Below are positions 39,371 to 52,209 of a stretch of 64,000 bases of DNA, one piece after another. Each line of letters begins with the position of its first letter. Positions within the stretch are counted from its first letter, which is position 1. The translations under genes and the position numbers were made by a program. The DNA comes from Burkholderia ambifaria AMMD (GTDB lineage: Bacteria > Pseudomonadota > Gammaproteobacteria > Burkholderiales > Burkholderiaceae). The notes beneath the pieces were generated by a model, which saw only the letters and a program-made list of their open reading frames with translations, had not been told where the DNA came from and ran no database searches. The stretch spans positions 62,001-126,000 of the forward strand of contig NC_008390.1 of NCBI RefSeq assembly GCF_000203915.1, given 5' to 3'.

Positions 39371-39898
39371 ATGGCGGGTCAGGCGCCGAACGACAGGCAC
39401 GATGATCACCGAGCGCAACGCAGCGCTTCAGCGGCCGGCGAACGGCGCGAGTCCGATGCCGACGACTGGGATGCCGAGCAGCAAGATAACAACATCGTTC
39501 CGCTCACGCGGACGGAAGCCGAGAGGCTGTTCGGTCCGAACGTGAGCAAGCCGTCGCGCGTGACCCCCTCCAAGGTGGTGGCCGCGCAGGTGGTCTTGTC
39601 CCTGGTTGCAACGCTGGCGTGGTGGCTGTTTTCAAAGTCGCCGGGCGCCGCTGCGCAGTCCGCGTTTCTGGGCGGGGCGATCGGCTGGGTGCCAAGCGCG
39701 TTGTTCGTGGCACGACTGAAGGCAGGTGGCACGGCCACCGTCATGAGCTGGGTGATGGGCGAAGCCCTGAAACTCGGCCTGACGATCGGGATGTTCGCAG
39801 CAGTGGCGTTCGGCTGGGCCGGCGTGCACTGGGTGCCGTTCCTGGTCACGTACCTCGTCGTGCTGAAGACGTACTGGATCGCACTGGCCTGGCGGTAA
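39371..39898 (+). CDS. atpI: ATP synthase accessory protein I
   Basis: A 175-residue protein that helps assemble the c-ring of the F1Fo ATP synthase. A long hydrophilic N-terminus (residues 1-60, rich in Asp, Gln, Arg) precedes four hydrophobic helices, with SAFLGGAIGWVPSALFVARL as the AtpI hallmark and the VTYLVVLKTYWIALAWR end. Start at ATG 39371 (MAGQAPNDRH). First gene of the operon atpIBEFHAGDC. Confidence 0.9.
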   Translation: MAGQAPNDRHDDHRAQRSASAAGERRESDADDWDAEQQDNNIVPLTRTEAERLFGPNVSKPSRVTPSKVVAAQVVLSLVATLAWWLFSKSPGAAAQSAFLGGAIGWVPSALFVARLKAGGTATVMSWVMGEALKLGLTIGMFAAVAFGWAGVHWVPFLVTYLVVLKTYWIALAWR

Positions 39899-39954
39899 GA
39901 AACAAGCAGCGTGCGGTTTCGACAACGAACCGCACCGGCCCGTTCCCGCAATAG

Positions 39955-41202
<1,248 letters not shown>

Positions 41203-41330
41203 GGTTCCTCGGAAATATGCGCCCGGCGTAAGCCGGCGCAGGGCGGAACGGAGACTTGGGGCGCTGATCGAATGCAACTCGATGAGCGCCTTACCGTTTC
41301 ATTTTTCCGGATAGCAGATAAGGAAACACC

Positions 41331-41801
41331 GTGAATCTCAACGCAACTCTGTTTGCGCAAATGGTCGTGTTCCTGGTCCTCGCGTGGTTCACGATGAAAT
41401 TCGTGTGGCCGCCGTTGATCAACGCCCTCGACGAACGTTCGAAGAAGATCGCCGACGGCCTCGCCGCCGCGGAGAAGGGCAAGGCGGAACTCGACGCAGC
41501 GCACAAGCGCGTGGACCAGGAACTCGCGCAGGCCCGCAACGACGGCCAGCAGCGCATCGCCGACGCTGAAAAGCGTGCCCAGGCGGTCGCCGAGGAAATC
41601 AAGGCCAACGCCCAGGCTGAAGCCGCCCGCATCGTCGCCCAGGCGAAAGCGGAAGCAGAACAGCAAATCGTGAAGGCGCGCGAAGCGCTGCGTGGCGAAG
41701 TCGCCTCGCTGGCCGTGAAGGGCGCCGAGCAGATCCTGAAGCGCGAAGTCGATCAAACGGCCCACGCCCAACTGCTGAATCAACTGAAAGCCGAGCTCTG
41801 A
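41331..41801 (+). CDS. atpF: ATP synthase Fo subunit b
   Basis: A 156-residue peripheral-stalk subunit: one N-terminal membrane helix ([20 protein letters not shown]) followed by a long charged coiled coil rich in Ala, Glu, Lys and Gln that ends in LLNQLKAEL. It links subunit a to subunit delta and the F1 head. atpH follows after two bases. Confidence 0.97.
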   Translation: MNLNATLFAQMVVFLVLAWFTMKFVWPPLINALDERSKKIADGLAAAEKGKAELDAAHKRVDQELAQARNDGQQRIADAEKRAQAVAEEIKANAQAEAARIVAQAKAEAEQQIVKAREALRGEVASLAVKGAEQILKREVDQTAHAQLLNQLKAEL

Positions 41802-41803
41802 TC

Positions 41804-42343
41804 ATGGCCGAACTTGCAACCATCGCCCGCCCTTACGCAGAAGCGCTGTTCCGCGTGGCCGAGGGAGGTGACATCGCCGCCTGGTCCACGCTCGTGCAAG
41901 AGCTGGCCCAGGTTGCGCGTCTGCCGGAAGTGCTGTCGGTCGCGTCGAGCCCGAAGGTGACGCGCACGCAAGTGGTCGAGCTGCTGCTTGCTGCGGTGAA
42001 GTCGCCGGTCGCGGCCGGCGCGGAAGCGAAGAACTTCGTGCAGATGCTGGTCGACAATCATCGTATCGCGCTGCTGCCGGAAATTGCCGAGCAGTTCGAG
42101 GCGCTCAAGAACGAACGTGAAGGTGCAGCCGACGCCGAGATCGTGAGCGCGTTCCCGCTGAACGGCGCGGATCTCGAAAGTCTCGTCTCTGGCCTCGAAC
42201 GCAAGTTCAAGCGCAAGCTGAAGCCGACGGTCGAAGTCGATTCGTCGCTGATCGGCGGCGTGCGCGTGACGGTCGGCGACGAAGTGCTCGACACCTCGGT
42301 TCGCGCGCGCCTCGCATCGATGCAGGCTGCCTTGACCGCCTGA
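41804..42343 (+). CDS. atpH: ATP synthase F1 subunit delta
   Basis: A 179-residue soluble subunit that clamps the peripheral stalk to the top of F1. [19 protein letters not shown] is the family N-terminus, and [20 protein letters not shown] is the conserved C-terminal signature. Confidence 0.97.
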
Positions 42344-42387
42344 GCGCCACGCCGGCACGCAACAGAATTGACTATCAGGAGCGAATA

Positions 42388-43929
42388 ATGCAACTCAATC
42401 CCTCTGAGATCAGCGAGCTGATCAAGAGCCGGATCCAGGGCCTTGAAGCGAGCGCAGACGTTCGCAACCAGGGCACCGTGATCTCCGTGACCGACGGTAT
42501 CGTGCGCATCCACGGCCTGTCGGACGTGATGCAGGGCGAAATGCTCGAGTTTCCGGGCAACACGTTCGGCCTCGCGCTGAACCTCGAGCGCGACTCGGTC
42601 GGCGCTGTGATTCTCGGCGAATACGAACACATCTCGGAAGGCGACGTCGTCAAGACGACGGGCCGCATTCTCGAAGTTCCGGTGGGTCCGGAACTCGTCG
42701 GCCGCGTGGTCGACGCGCTCGGCAACCCGATCGACGGCAAGGGCCCGGTCAACGCGAAGCTGACCGACGCGATCGAAAAGATCGCTCCGGGCGTGATCTG
42801 GCGTAAGTCGGTGTCGCAGCCGGTGCAGACGGGCATCAAGTCGATCGACGCGATGGTGCCGATCGGCCGTGGCCAGCGTGAGCTGATCATCGGCGACCGT
42901 CAGTGCGGCAAGACCGCGGTGGCGATCGACGCGATCATCAACCAGAAGGGCAAGGACCTGGTCTGTATCTACGTCGCGATCGGCCAGAAGGCTTCGTCGA
43001 TCATGAACGTGGTGCGCAAGCTCGAAGAAACGGGCGCGATGGAATACACGATCGTCGTCGCCGCTTCGGCTTCGGATTCGGCCGCGATGCAATACCTCGC
43101 ACCGTACGCCGGCTGCACGATGGGCGAATACTTCCGCGACCGCGGTCAAGACGCGCTGATCATCTATGACGACTTGACCAAGCAAGCCTGGGCATACCGT
43201 CAGATCTCGCTGCTGCTGCGCCGCCCGCCGGGCCGTGAAGCCTACCCGGGTGACGTGTTCTATCTGCACTCGCGTCTGCTCGAGCGTGCTGCTCGCGTGT
43301 CGGAAGAGTACGTCGAGAAGTTCACGAACGGCGAAGTGAAGGGCAAGAGCGGCTCGCTGACGGCACTGCCGGTCATCGAAACGCAGGCTGGCGACGTGAC
43401 CGCGTTCGTTCCGACGAACGTGATCTCGATCACCGACGGCCAGATCTTCCTGGAAACCGACCTGTTCAACGCAGGCATCCGCCCGGCAATCAACGCCGGC
43501 GTGTCGGTGTCGCGAGTCGGTGGCGCCGCTCAGACGAAGGTCGTGAAGAAGCTGTCGGGCGGTATCCGTACCGACCTCGCGCAGTACCGTGAACTGGCCG
43601 CATTCGCGCAGTTCGCATCGGACCTCGACGAAGCGACCCGCAAGCAGCTCGAGCGCGGCCGCCGCGTGACGGAACTGCTGAAGCAGCCGCAGTACCAGCC
43701 GCTGCAGGTGTGGGAACTGGCCGTGTCGCTGTACGCCGCGAACAACGGCTACCTCGACGATCTCGACGTGAAGCAAGTGCTCCCGTTCGAGAAGGGCCTG
43801 CGCGACAACCTGAAGACCAGCCACGCTGACCTCATCAAGCGCATCGAAGACACCAAGGATCTCTCGAAGGACGACGAAGGCGCGCTGCGCGCGGCGATCG
43901 AGTCCTTCAAGAAGTCGGGTGCCTATTGA
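42388..43929 (+). CDS. atpA: ATP synthase F1 subunit alpha
   Basis: A 513-residue non-catalytic nucleotide-binding subunit. Walker A is [15 protein letters not shown], and the signature [13 protein letters not shown] with the [17 protein letters not shown] stretch is diagnostic. Length is standard. Confidence 0.98.
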
Positions 43930-43998
43930 TCCGCGAGTGACACACTGAGGCCGCGCGGGTGCTGATGCGCCCGCGCCGCTTCGGTCAAGGAGCAAGCT

Positions 43999-44874
43999 AT
44001 GGCTGGAATGAAGGAAATTCGCGGCAAGATCAAGAGCGTGCAAAACACGCGCAAGATCACGAAGGCGATGGAGATGGTGGCCGCATCGAAGATGCGCCGC
44101 GCGCAGGAACGCATGCGCGCCGCTCGTCCGTACGCGGACAAGGTCCGAGCCATCGCCGCGCACATGAGCCGTGCGAACCCGGAGTACCGCCACCCGTTCA
44201 TGGTGGCGAACGACGGCGCGACGACGGCCGGCATCATCCTTGTCACGACGGACAAGGGTCTGTGCGGTGGTCTGAACACCAACGTGCTGCGTGCGACGGT
44301 GCAGAAGTTCAAGGAGCTGGAAGAGAAGGGCCAGAAGGTCGAAGCCACTGCGATCGGTAGCAAGGGCCTCGGGTTCCTGAACCGCTTCGGCGCGAAGGTG
44401 ATGTCGCAGGTCGTGCACCTCGGCGACACCCCGCATCTGGACAAGCTGATCGGCGCCGTGAAGACGCAGCTCGACCTGTACTCGGAAGGCAAGCTGTCGG
44501 CGGTTTATATCGCTTACACGCGCTTCGTCAACACGATGAAGCAGGAAGCCGTGATCGAGCAGTTGCTGCCGCTGTCGTCGGAGCACTTCGAGGCCGATGA
44601 CGGTACGCCGGCCACGTCGTGGGATTACATCTACGAGCCGGACGCGCAGGCAGTCGTCGACGAACTGCTCGTGCGTTACGTCGAGGCGCTGGTTTACCAG
44701 GCTGTCGCGGAGAACATGGCGTCCGAGCAATCGGCGCGGATGGTCGCGATGAAGGCCGCGTCCGACAACGCGAAGACGGTGATCAGCGAACTGCAGCTCG
44801 TATACAACAAGAGCCGCCAGGCCGCGATTACGAAAGAACTGTCGGAGATCGTCGGCGGCGCAGCCGCTGTTTAA
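43999..44874 (+). CDS. atpG: ATP synthase F1 subunit gamma
   Basis: A 291-residue central rotor shaft. N-terminal coiled coil [20 protein letters not shown] and C-terminal [20 protein letters not shown] are the conserved antiparallel pair that turns inside the alpha-beta hexamer. The middle domain includes [17 protein letters not shown]. Confidence 0.97.
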   Translation: MAGMKEIRGKIKSVQNTRKITKAMEMVAASKMRRAQERMRAARPYADKVRAIAAHMSRANPEYRHPFMVANDGATTAGIILVTTDKGLCGGLNTNVLRATVQKFKELEEKGQKVEATAIGSKGLGFLNRFGAKVMSQVVHLGDTPHLDKLIGAVKTQLDLYSEGKLSAVYIAYTRFVNTMKQEAVIEQLLPLSSEHFEADDGTPATSWDYIYEPDAQAVVDELLVRYVEALVYQAVAENMASEQSARMVAMKAASDNAKTVISELQLVYNKSRQAAITKELSEIVGGAAAV

Positions 44875-46335
<1,461 letters not shown>

Positions 46336-46440
46336 GGGGCGGGCGTAACGCGGCGGGCGCCGTGCGTCCGCGATGGATACCATGATGGTATCTTTTCGCG
46401 GATCGGAGCCCACGCGACACGCTCAACTCGCCGTGCATGG

Positions 46441-46566
46441 GATCGGAGTCAGCGCGCAAGTGTCCGCTCCGATCGACCGCCGCGAGGAAAGAGTAAGCGC
46501 TGAAGCGCCAACTCTTTCCAAGCGCGGCATGGGACGGGAGTAAGCGCTAAAGCGCCAACTCCCGTC
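46441..46566 (+). repeat. Three tandem covarying hairpins between atpD and atpC
   Basis: Three hairpins, each with 9-bp arms around a 16-base core, start at 46441, 46486 and 46533 (pitch 45-47 bases). Arm pairs are GATCGGAGT/GCTCCGATC (one G-U pair), GGAAAGAGT/ACTCTTTCC and GACGGGAGT/ACTCCCGTC. The cores are CAGCGCGCAAGTGTCC, AAGCGCTGAAGCGCCA and AAGCGCTAAAGCGCCA; each can form four inner base pairs (GCGC with GTGT or GCGC) capped by GCAA, TGAA or TAAA. Arm sequences differ but pairing is kept, which is compensatory change. The last hairpin ends 13 bases before the atpC start. Possible roles are RNA stabilisation, processing or translation control of atpC. Confidence 0.85.
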
Positions 46567-46579
46567 GGCAGGAGTCGAT

Positions 46580-47005
46580 ATGGCAACCATCAAAGTAGAC
46601 GTCGTCAGCGCGGAAGAGCAGATCTTCTCGGGTGAGGCGAAATTCGTCGCGCTGCCGGGCGAAACGGGTGAGCTGGGCATTCTGCCGGGTCACACGCCGC
46701 TGATCACGCGGATTCGTCCGGGTGCGGTGCGCATCGAAGTCGAGGGCGGCAACGACGAATTCGTGTTCGTCGCGGGCGGCATTCTCGAAGTGCAGCCGGG
46801 CGCCGTGACGGTGCTCGCCGACACCGCGATCCGCGGCAAGGACCTCGATGCGGCGAAAGCCGAGGAAGCGCGCAAGCGTGCCGAGGAAACGCTGCAGAAC
46901 GCGAAGTCGGACCTCGACCTCGCAAAGGCGCAATCCGAGCTCGCGACCGCGATGGCGCAGCTTGAGGCGATCCAGCGCCTCGCGAAGATTCGCAGCCGGC
47001 ACTAA
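46580..47005 (+). CDS. atpC: ATP synthase F1 subunit epsilon
   Basis: A 141-residue subunit: an N-terminal beta-sandwich ([40 protein letters not shown]) and a C-terminal two-helix domain ([15 protein letters not shown] onward) that inhibits ATP hydrolysis. The ribosome site GCAGGAG lies between the third upstream hairpin and the ATG. Last gene of the operon. Confidence 0.96.
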   Translation: MATIKVDVVSAEEQIFSGEAKFVALPGETGELGILPGHTPLITRIRPGAVRIEVEGGNDEFVFVAGGILEVQPGAVTVLADTAIRGKDLDAAKAEEARKRAEETLQNAKSDLDLAKAQSELATAMAQLEAIQRLAKIRSRH

Positions 47006-47032
47006 GCCGCGCGCGCGTATCCCGCGAAAGGA

Positions 47033-47058
47033 AGCAGCCTTCGGGCTGCTTTTTTTTC
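47033..47058 (+). terminator. Intrinsic terminator of the atp operon
   Basis: Stem AGCAGCC / GGCTGCT with a TTCG tetraloop and eight T residues, 28 bases after the atpC stop. Confidence 0.93.
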
Positions 47059-47262
47059 GTCCGTCGTTTTCGTCTGTTTTTTTTCGGGCCGGATCGTATC
47101 GTCCGGTCGTGCTATTTCATCCGTCGGCCGCGATTTGATGTCAGAGTGTCGTCAGCGGCGCGCGGCATCATGCGTGCAGAGGCGGTCCGCCGCGATCGCG
47201 GCGGAGCAGGCGCGCGTGAGCCGCGTGCCGGGCCGATCGGACAAAAACGGACGGAGACATCG

Positions 47263-48990
47263 ATGGCAGCAGACCTTGACGTGGGGGCGCTGATCGCGCC
47301 CGAAAACGGACTGTCGTACGTGCGCGGCGCGACCGACGTGCCGCTATCCGAAGCGACGATCAGCCGGTTCCTGCTCGACACCGCCGGCCGTTTTCCCGAT
47401 CGTCCGGCCGTCGTGTTCCGCGAACAACAGGTGCGCTGGACCTGGCGCGAGTTCGTGCAGGAGGTCGACGTGCTCGCGGCCGGCCTGGCCGCGCTCGGGA
47501 TCGTGAAGGGCGATTGCGTCGGCATCTGGTCGCCGAACCGCAGCGAATGGCTGCTTACGCAATTCGCGACCGCGCGCATCGGCGCGGTCCTCGTCAACAT
47601 CAATCCGGCCTACCGGCTCGCGGAACTCGAATACGCGCTGAACAAGGTCGGCTGCAAGGCCGTGATCGCGGCCGAGCGCTTCAAGACGTCGGCCTACGTC
47701 GAGATGCTGCAGACCATCGCGCCGGAGCTCGCGAGCGCGACGCCGGGCGACCTGCGGGCGGCGCGCGTGCCGAGCCTGCGCACGGTCGTGTCGATGGGCG
47801 ACGTCGCGCCGGCCGGCATGTTCCGCTTCGCCGACGTGATGGCGCGCGGCCGCGACACGCTCGACGTCGCGCGGCTCGATGCGATCGGCGCGACGCTCGC
47901 GGCCACCGATCCGATCAACATCCAGTTCACGAGCGGCACGACCGGCAGCCCGAAGGGCGCGACGCTCGCGCACCGCAACGTCGTCAACAACGCGCGCTTC
48001 ATCGCGATGGCGATGCGGTTCAGCGAGCAGGACGCGCTGTGCATCCCGGTGCCGCTGTATCACTGCTTCGGGATGGTGCTGGCCGTGCTCGCGTGCGTAT
48101 CGACGGGCGCGGCGATGGTATTCCCCGGCGAGGCGTTCGACCCGGTCGCGACGCTCGCGGCCGTCGCCGACGAACGCTGCACCGCGCTGCATGGCGTGCC
48201 GACGATGTTCATCGCGGAACTCGATCATCCGGAATTCGCGAAATTCGACCTGTCGACGCTGCGCACCGGGATCATGGCCGGCTCGCCGTGCCCGATCGAG
48301 ACGATGAAGCGCGTCGTGTCGCAGATGCATCTGTCCGAGATCACGATCGCGTACGGGATGACGGAGACGAGCCCCGTGTCGTTCCAGAGCTCGACCGACG
48401 ATCCGCTCGAGAAGCGCACGACGACGGTCGGCCGCATTCAGCCGCATCTGGAAGTGAAGATCGTCGATCCGGAAGGGCGCATCGTGCCGGTCGGCGCGAC
48501 GGGCGAGCTGTGCACGAAGGGCTATTCGGTGATGCTCGGCTACTGGGACGACGACGCGAAGACGCGCGAGGTGCTGGTCGACGGCTGGATGCACACGGGC
48601 GATCTCGCGACGCTCGATGCGGACGGCTATTGCAACATCGTGGGCCGGCTGAAGGACATGGTGATCCGCGGCGGCGAGAACGTGTACCCGCGCGAGATCG
48701 AGGAATTCCTGTTCAGGCATCCGAAGATTCAGAGCGCGCAGGTGTTCGGCGTGCCCGATGCGAAGTACGGCGAGGAGCTGTGCGCGTGGATCGTGCTGCG
48801 TGCGGACGAGCAGATGTCGGAGGACGACGTGCGCGCGTTCTGCAATGGCCAGATCGCGCACTACAAGATTCCGCGCTACATCCGCTTCGTCGACGAGCTG
48901 CCGATGACGGTGACGGGCAAGGTGCAGAAGTTCGTGATGCGCGAACGGATGATCGAGGAACTCAAGCTCGACGTGCAGAAGACCGCTTGA
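47263..48990 (+). CDS. AMP-binding acyl-CoA synthetase (medium/long-chain fatty acid type)
   Basis: A 575-residue adenylate-forming ligase that activates a carboxylic acid to its CoA thioester. The P-loop-like motif is [20 protein letters not shown], motif 2 is [13 protein letters not shown], and motif 3 is [14 protein letters not shown]. Then come [20 protein letters not shown] and the C-terminal catalytic lysine in [13 protein letters not shown]. The closest type is the FadD3/AcsM-like group of medium-chain acyl-CoA ligases, but the chain length is not determinable here. Start ATG 47263 with CGGAGAC upstream. Confidence 0.9.
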   Translation: MAADLDVGALIAPENGLSYVRGATDVPLSEATISRFLLDTAGRFPDRPAVVFREQQVRWTWREFVQEVDVLAAGLAALGIVKGDCVGIWSPNRSEWLLTQFATARIGAVLVNINPAYRLAELEYALNKVGCKAVIAAERFKTSAYVEMLQTIAPELASATPGDLRAARVPSLRTVVSMGDVAPAGMFRFADVMARGRDTLDVARLDAIGATLAATDPINIQFTSGTTGSPKGATLAHRNVVNNARFIAMAMRFSEQDALCIPVPLYHCFGMVLAVLACVSTGAAMVFPGEAFDPVATLAAVADERCTALHGVPTMFIAELDHPEFAKFDLSTLRTGIMAGSPCPIETMKRVVSQMHLSEITIAYGMTETSPVSFQSSTDDPLEKRTTTVGRIQPHLEVKIVDPEGRIVPVGATGELCTKGYSVMLGYWDDDAKTREVLVDGWMHTGDLATLDADGYCNIVGRLKDMVIRGGENVYPREIEEFLFRHPKIQSAQVFGVPDAKYGEELCAWIVLRADEQMSEDDVRAFCNGQIAHYKIPRYIRFVDELPMTVTGKVQKFVMRERMIEELKLDVQKTA

Positions 48991-49069
48991 AACGACGGGC
49001 GGCCCGGAGGCGGAAAAGCGCGGCGGCCTTCGGGCCGCCCGATGCGGGCCGCTGCGTTTTCGATGGACG

Positions 49070-49095
49070 AAAAAAAGCGGGCTTATTAGCCCGCT
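49070..49095 (-). terminator. Intrinsic terminator for leftward transcription
   Basis: Stem AGCGGGCT / AGCCCGCT (49076-49083 and 49088-49095) with a four-base loop. On the minus strand the stem is followed by a T-run of six or more. The plus strand has A residues after the stem, so it works leftward only, although the nearest leftward gene ends 600 bases away. Confidence 0.82.
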
Positions 49096-49320
49096 AAAAA
49101 CCACACGCTACGGGGTTAGCGCGAGGAGACCAAAGATGAAACCGTGTCCGGCGGGGGCCGGAAACGACTCCAACAGGGATGCCCCTCGGAAGGGCTTCGG
49201 TACGTGACCGACTGGCTCGCAGCGCTTCGCGTCCGCTCACACTTGGCACACGAGACCGCATCCGTGTTGAAACCGTTGAGGCCCATTGTGGGCGAATTAA
49301 TGACCCCTCGCGGTAACAAA
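49070..49320 (-). ncRNA. Candidate structured RNA of about 250 nt ending in an intrinsic terminator
   Basis: Bases 49115-49126 (GTTAGCGCGAGG) and 49306-49317 (CCTCGCGGTAAC) can pair at 11 of 12 positions, closing a domain of about 200 bases. Inside are local hairpins TCCGGC/GCCGGA (49147-49162), CGGT/ACCG (49198-49210) and GCCCA/TGGGC (49281-49293). On the minus strand this is followed by a strong terminator, so a leftward transcript is favoured. No coding frame shows family similarity. I could not match it to tmRNA, RNase P or SRP RNA; 6S RNA or another class is possible but unproven. Confidence 0.42.
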
Positions 49321-49704
49321 GTGTTTCAGGTTGTAACGCCCGCCAGATAAGGCTTTCCGGGATTTTTTGCTGTTTTCGGGATCCTGAAAATGGTCATATT
49401 TACTTATCCTTTCCGCAGAGTTTTCATCGTGTGCGCGCAATGCGTTTTTCATGCGTATCGGCATCAGCGAATTGCCGATTTACACGACCGAACGTGCATC
49501 GCATGACAGCTACCGTGTATGACGATTCATTCGTCGGAAAGATTTTGAAACGTGATCGGCGGCCGCGATAGTCGGCCATTCGGCCAGTTTCACGATTTTG
49601 CGACCGCCGCGTCCCGCGCCGAGATGTAACGGCGCTTCGCATTCGATGAGAGGGACGCGGGGTCGGTGCGCGTTATCGGCGGCCGTTGCCGTGCGCGATC
49701 GCGC

Positions 49705-50517
49705 TTATTTCAGCCACTTGTCGGAGATCGACTGGTACTCGCCGCTCGACAGCGCGAGGTGCAGCCACTGGTCGACGTACTGCTGGAACGCGACGTCGCC
49801 GCGGGGCACCATGTACGCCTTTTCGCCGAACTGGAACGGCTTGTCCGGATGCACCGAGCAGAGGCCCGGATTCAGCTTTTGCTGCAGCATCGTCTCGGAC
49901 GCGTCCGTCACCATCACGTCCGCCTTACCCGCGAGGATCTGCTTGAAGATCGTCACGTTGTCCGGATAGACGGTGAGGTTCGCGTGCGTGAAGAACTGCT
50001 TCGCGAAGCGCTCGTTGGTGCCGCCCGGGTTCACGATCACGCGGGTCTCGGGCCGGTCGATCTGCGCGACGGTCTGGTACTTGTCTGCATCCGCGCAGCG
50101 CGCGATCGCCGTCTTGCCGTCGACCACGTATGGCTGCGTGAAGAACACGCGCTTCTGGCGCTCGAGCGTGGTCGATACGCCGCCCACCGCGATATCGCAC
50201 TTCGCGACGAAGTCGTTGGTGAGGTTCGACCAGCTCGTCTTCACGAACTGGGCCTTCACGCCGAGCGATTTCGCGAGCGATTCGGCCATGTCGATGTCGA
50301 TGCCCTCGAAGCGGCCGTCCGTGCGGTAGTACGAATACGGCTTGTAGTCGCCTGTCGTGCACACGCGCAGCGTGCCGCGGGCGAGCACGTCGTCGAGTCG
50401 CGAGCCGGCGTTGGCGCCGGCGACCGGGGACGCGGCTGCGGCGGTCTGAGCGTGCGCGGCGGCGCAGCAAAGCAGGGTGGCGGCGGCAAGCGCGGCCAGC
50501 GGGGCGAATGTCTTCAT
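49705..50517 (-). CDS. pheC: Periplasmic cyclohexadienyl (prephenate/arogenate) dehydratase
   Basis: A 270-residue secreted protein with the periplasmic binding protein type II fold and a signal peptide (MKTFAPLAALAAATLLCCAA ... AHA-Q). It closely follows Pseudomonas aeruginosa PheC: TLRVCTTGDYKPYSYYR, FEGIDIDMAESLAKSLGV, CDIAVGGVSTTLERQKR, VIVNPGGTNERFAKQFF, YPDNVTIFKQILAGKAD and ELCSVHP-like PGLCSVHPDKPFQFGEKAY. PheC converts prephenate to phenylpyruvate, and arogenate to phenylalanine, outside the cytoplasm. The main alternative is an amino-acid ABC binding protein, but no permease or ATPase gene is adjacent. Confidence 0.82.
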   Translation of the reverse strand: MKTFAPLAALAAATLLCCAAAHAQTAAAASPVAGANAGSRLDDVLARGTLRVCTTGDYKPYSYYRTDGRFEGIDIDMAESLAKSLGVKAQFVKTSWSNLTNDFVAKCDIAVGGVSTTLERQKRVFFTQPYVVDGKTAIARCADADKYQTVAQIDRPETRVIVNPGGTNERFAKQFFTHANLTVYPDNVTIFKQILAGKADVMVTDASETMLQQKLNPGLCSVHPDKPFQFGEKAYMVPRGDVAFQQYVDQWLHLALSSGEYQSISDKWLK

Positions 50518-50666
50518 CGGTCTCCTCCTTCGTTCGGGTTGATATCAGCGTCCGATCATAACGGAGCCCTCGCGCGCGTCATATGGCCGCCATCGCATCG
50601 GCATACGCGGCGGCACGGCCCCGCTCCGGTAAAATGCCGCTTTGCCTTCGCATCGTCGCTCCTACC

Positions 50667-51761
<1,095 letters not shown>

Positions 51762-52209
51762 GCGCAAGCGCCGTCATGCTGCACCGCGGCGTGACGGCGT
51801 TTCGCGGTCGGCACTAAACAGGGCGCAAGCCCGCACCGGTTGCCGATTCATCGCTTGTCAAGACTTGACTTATGCACATTTTCCACGTTGCAGCGCGGTA
51901 GAGCCCTGTATCGGTCGAATTGTCTCGCTATGGTTTGGGAATTTGAATAGCAGCCTTATGGAATAAGGCTTCGCGGGATGCGGCAGCGAGCGGGCCAAAT
52001 CGGCGGAAAGCACGGCCCCGCGCGCTTTGCGGCTGTTGAACGGCGAGTTCTCAACAAAGTTATCCACAGGCAGTTCAGGGTATACGGCGATTCCTAATGC
52101 GAATCCAAAACTTAGCGCCGAATCTGAAGTTTTACTTTAAGTTCGCCACCTTGACGCGAACGTGGGCGCCGGCCGTTCGTGCGCCGCGAACCGCCGCCGG
52201 AGCGCGCTG
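51762..52209. other. Spacer upstream of priA with DnaA boxes
   Basis: No credible gene. It carries TTATGCACA (51870-51878) directly followed by TTTTCCACG (51879-51887), and a perfect DnaA box TTATCCACA at 52060-52068. A 7-bp stem-loop AGCCTTA/TAAGGCT without a T tract sits near 51953-51971. Confidence 0.6.

Larger units (their letters stand above)
48991..49704. other. Gene-free convergent spacer after the acyl-CoA synthetase
   Basis: About 710 bases without a credible protein gene. The left half holds a possible minus-strand structured RNA with its terminator (49070-49320). The right half (49350-49690) is moderately AT-rich with no recognised feature. Confidence 0.6.

Noticed and set aside
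49018..49042. GC-rich hairpin GGCGGCC-TTCG-GGCCGCC after the acyl-CoA synthetase
   Set aside because: It may help termination, but it has no T tract directly after it, so I did not list it as an intrinsic terminator.
49136..49207. A 23-codon plus-strand frame (ATG AAA CCG ...) with GAGGAGACC upstream
   Set aside because: The ribosome-like sequence forms part of the closing stem of the candidate RNA, the peptide is Gly/Pro/Arg-rich and there is no supporting context.
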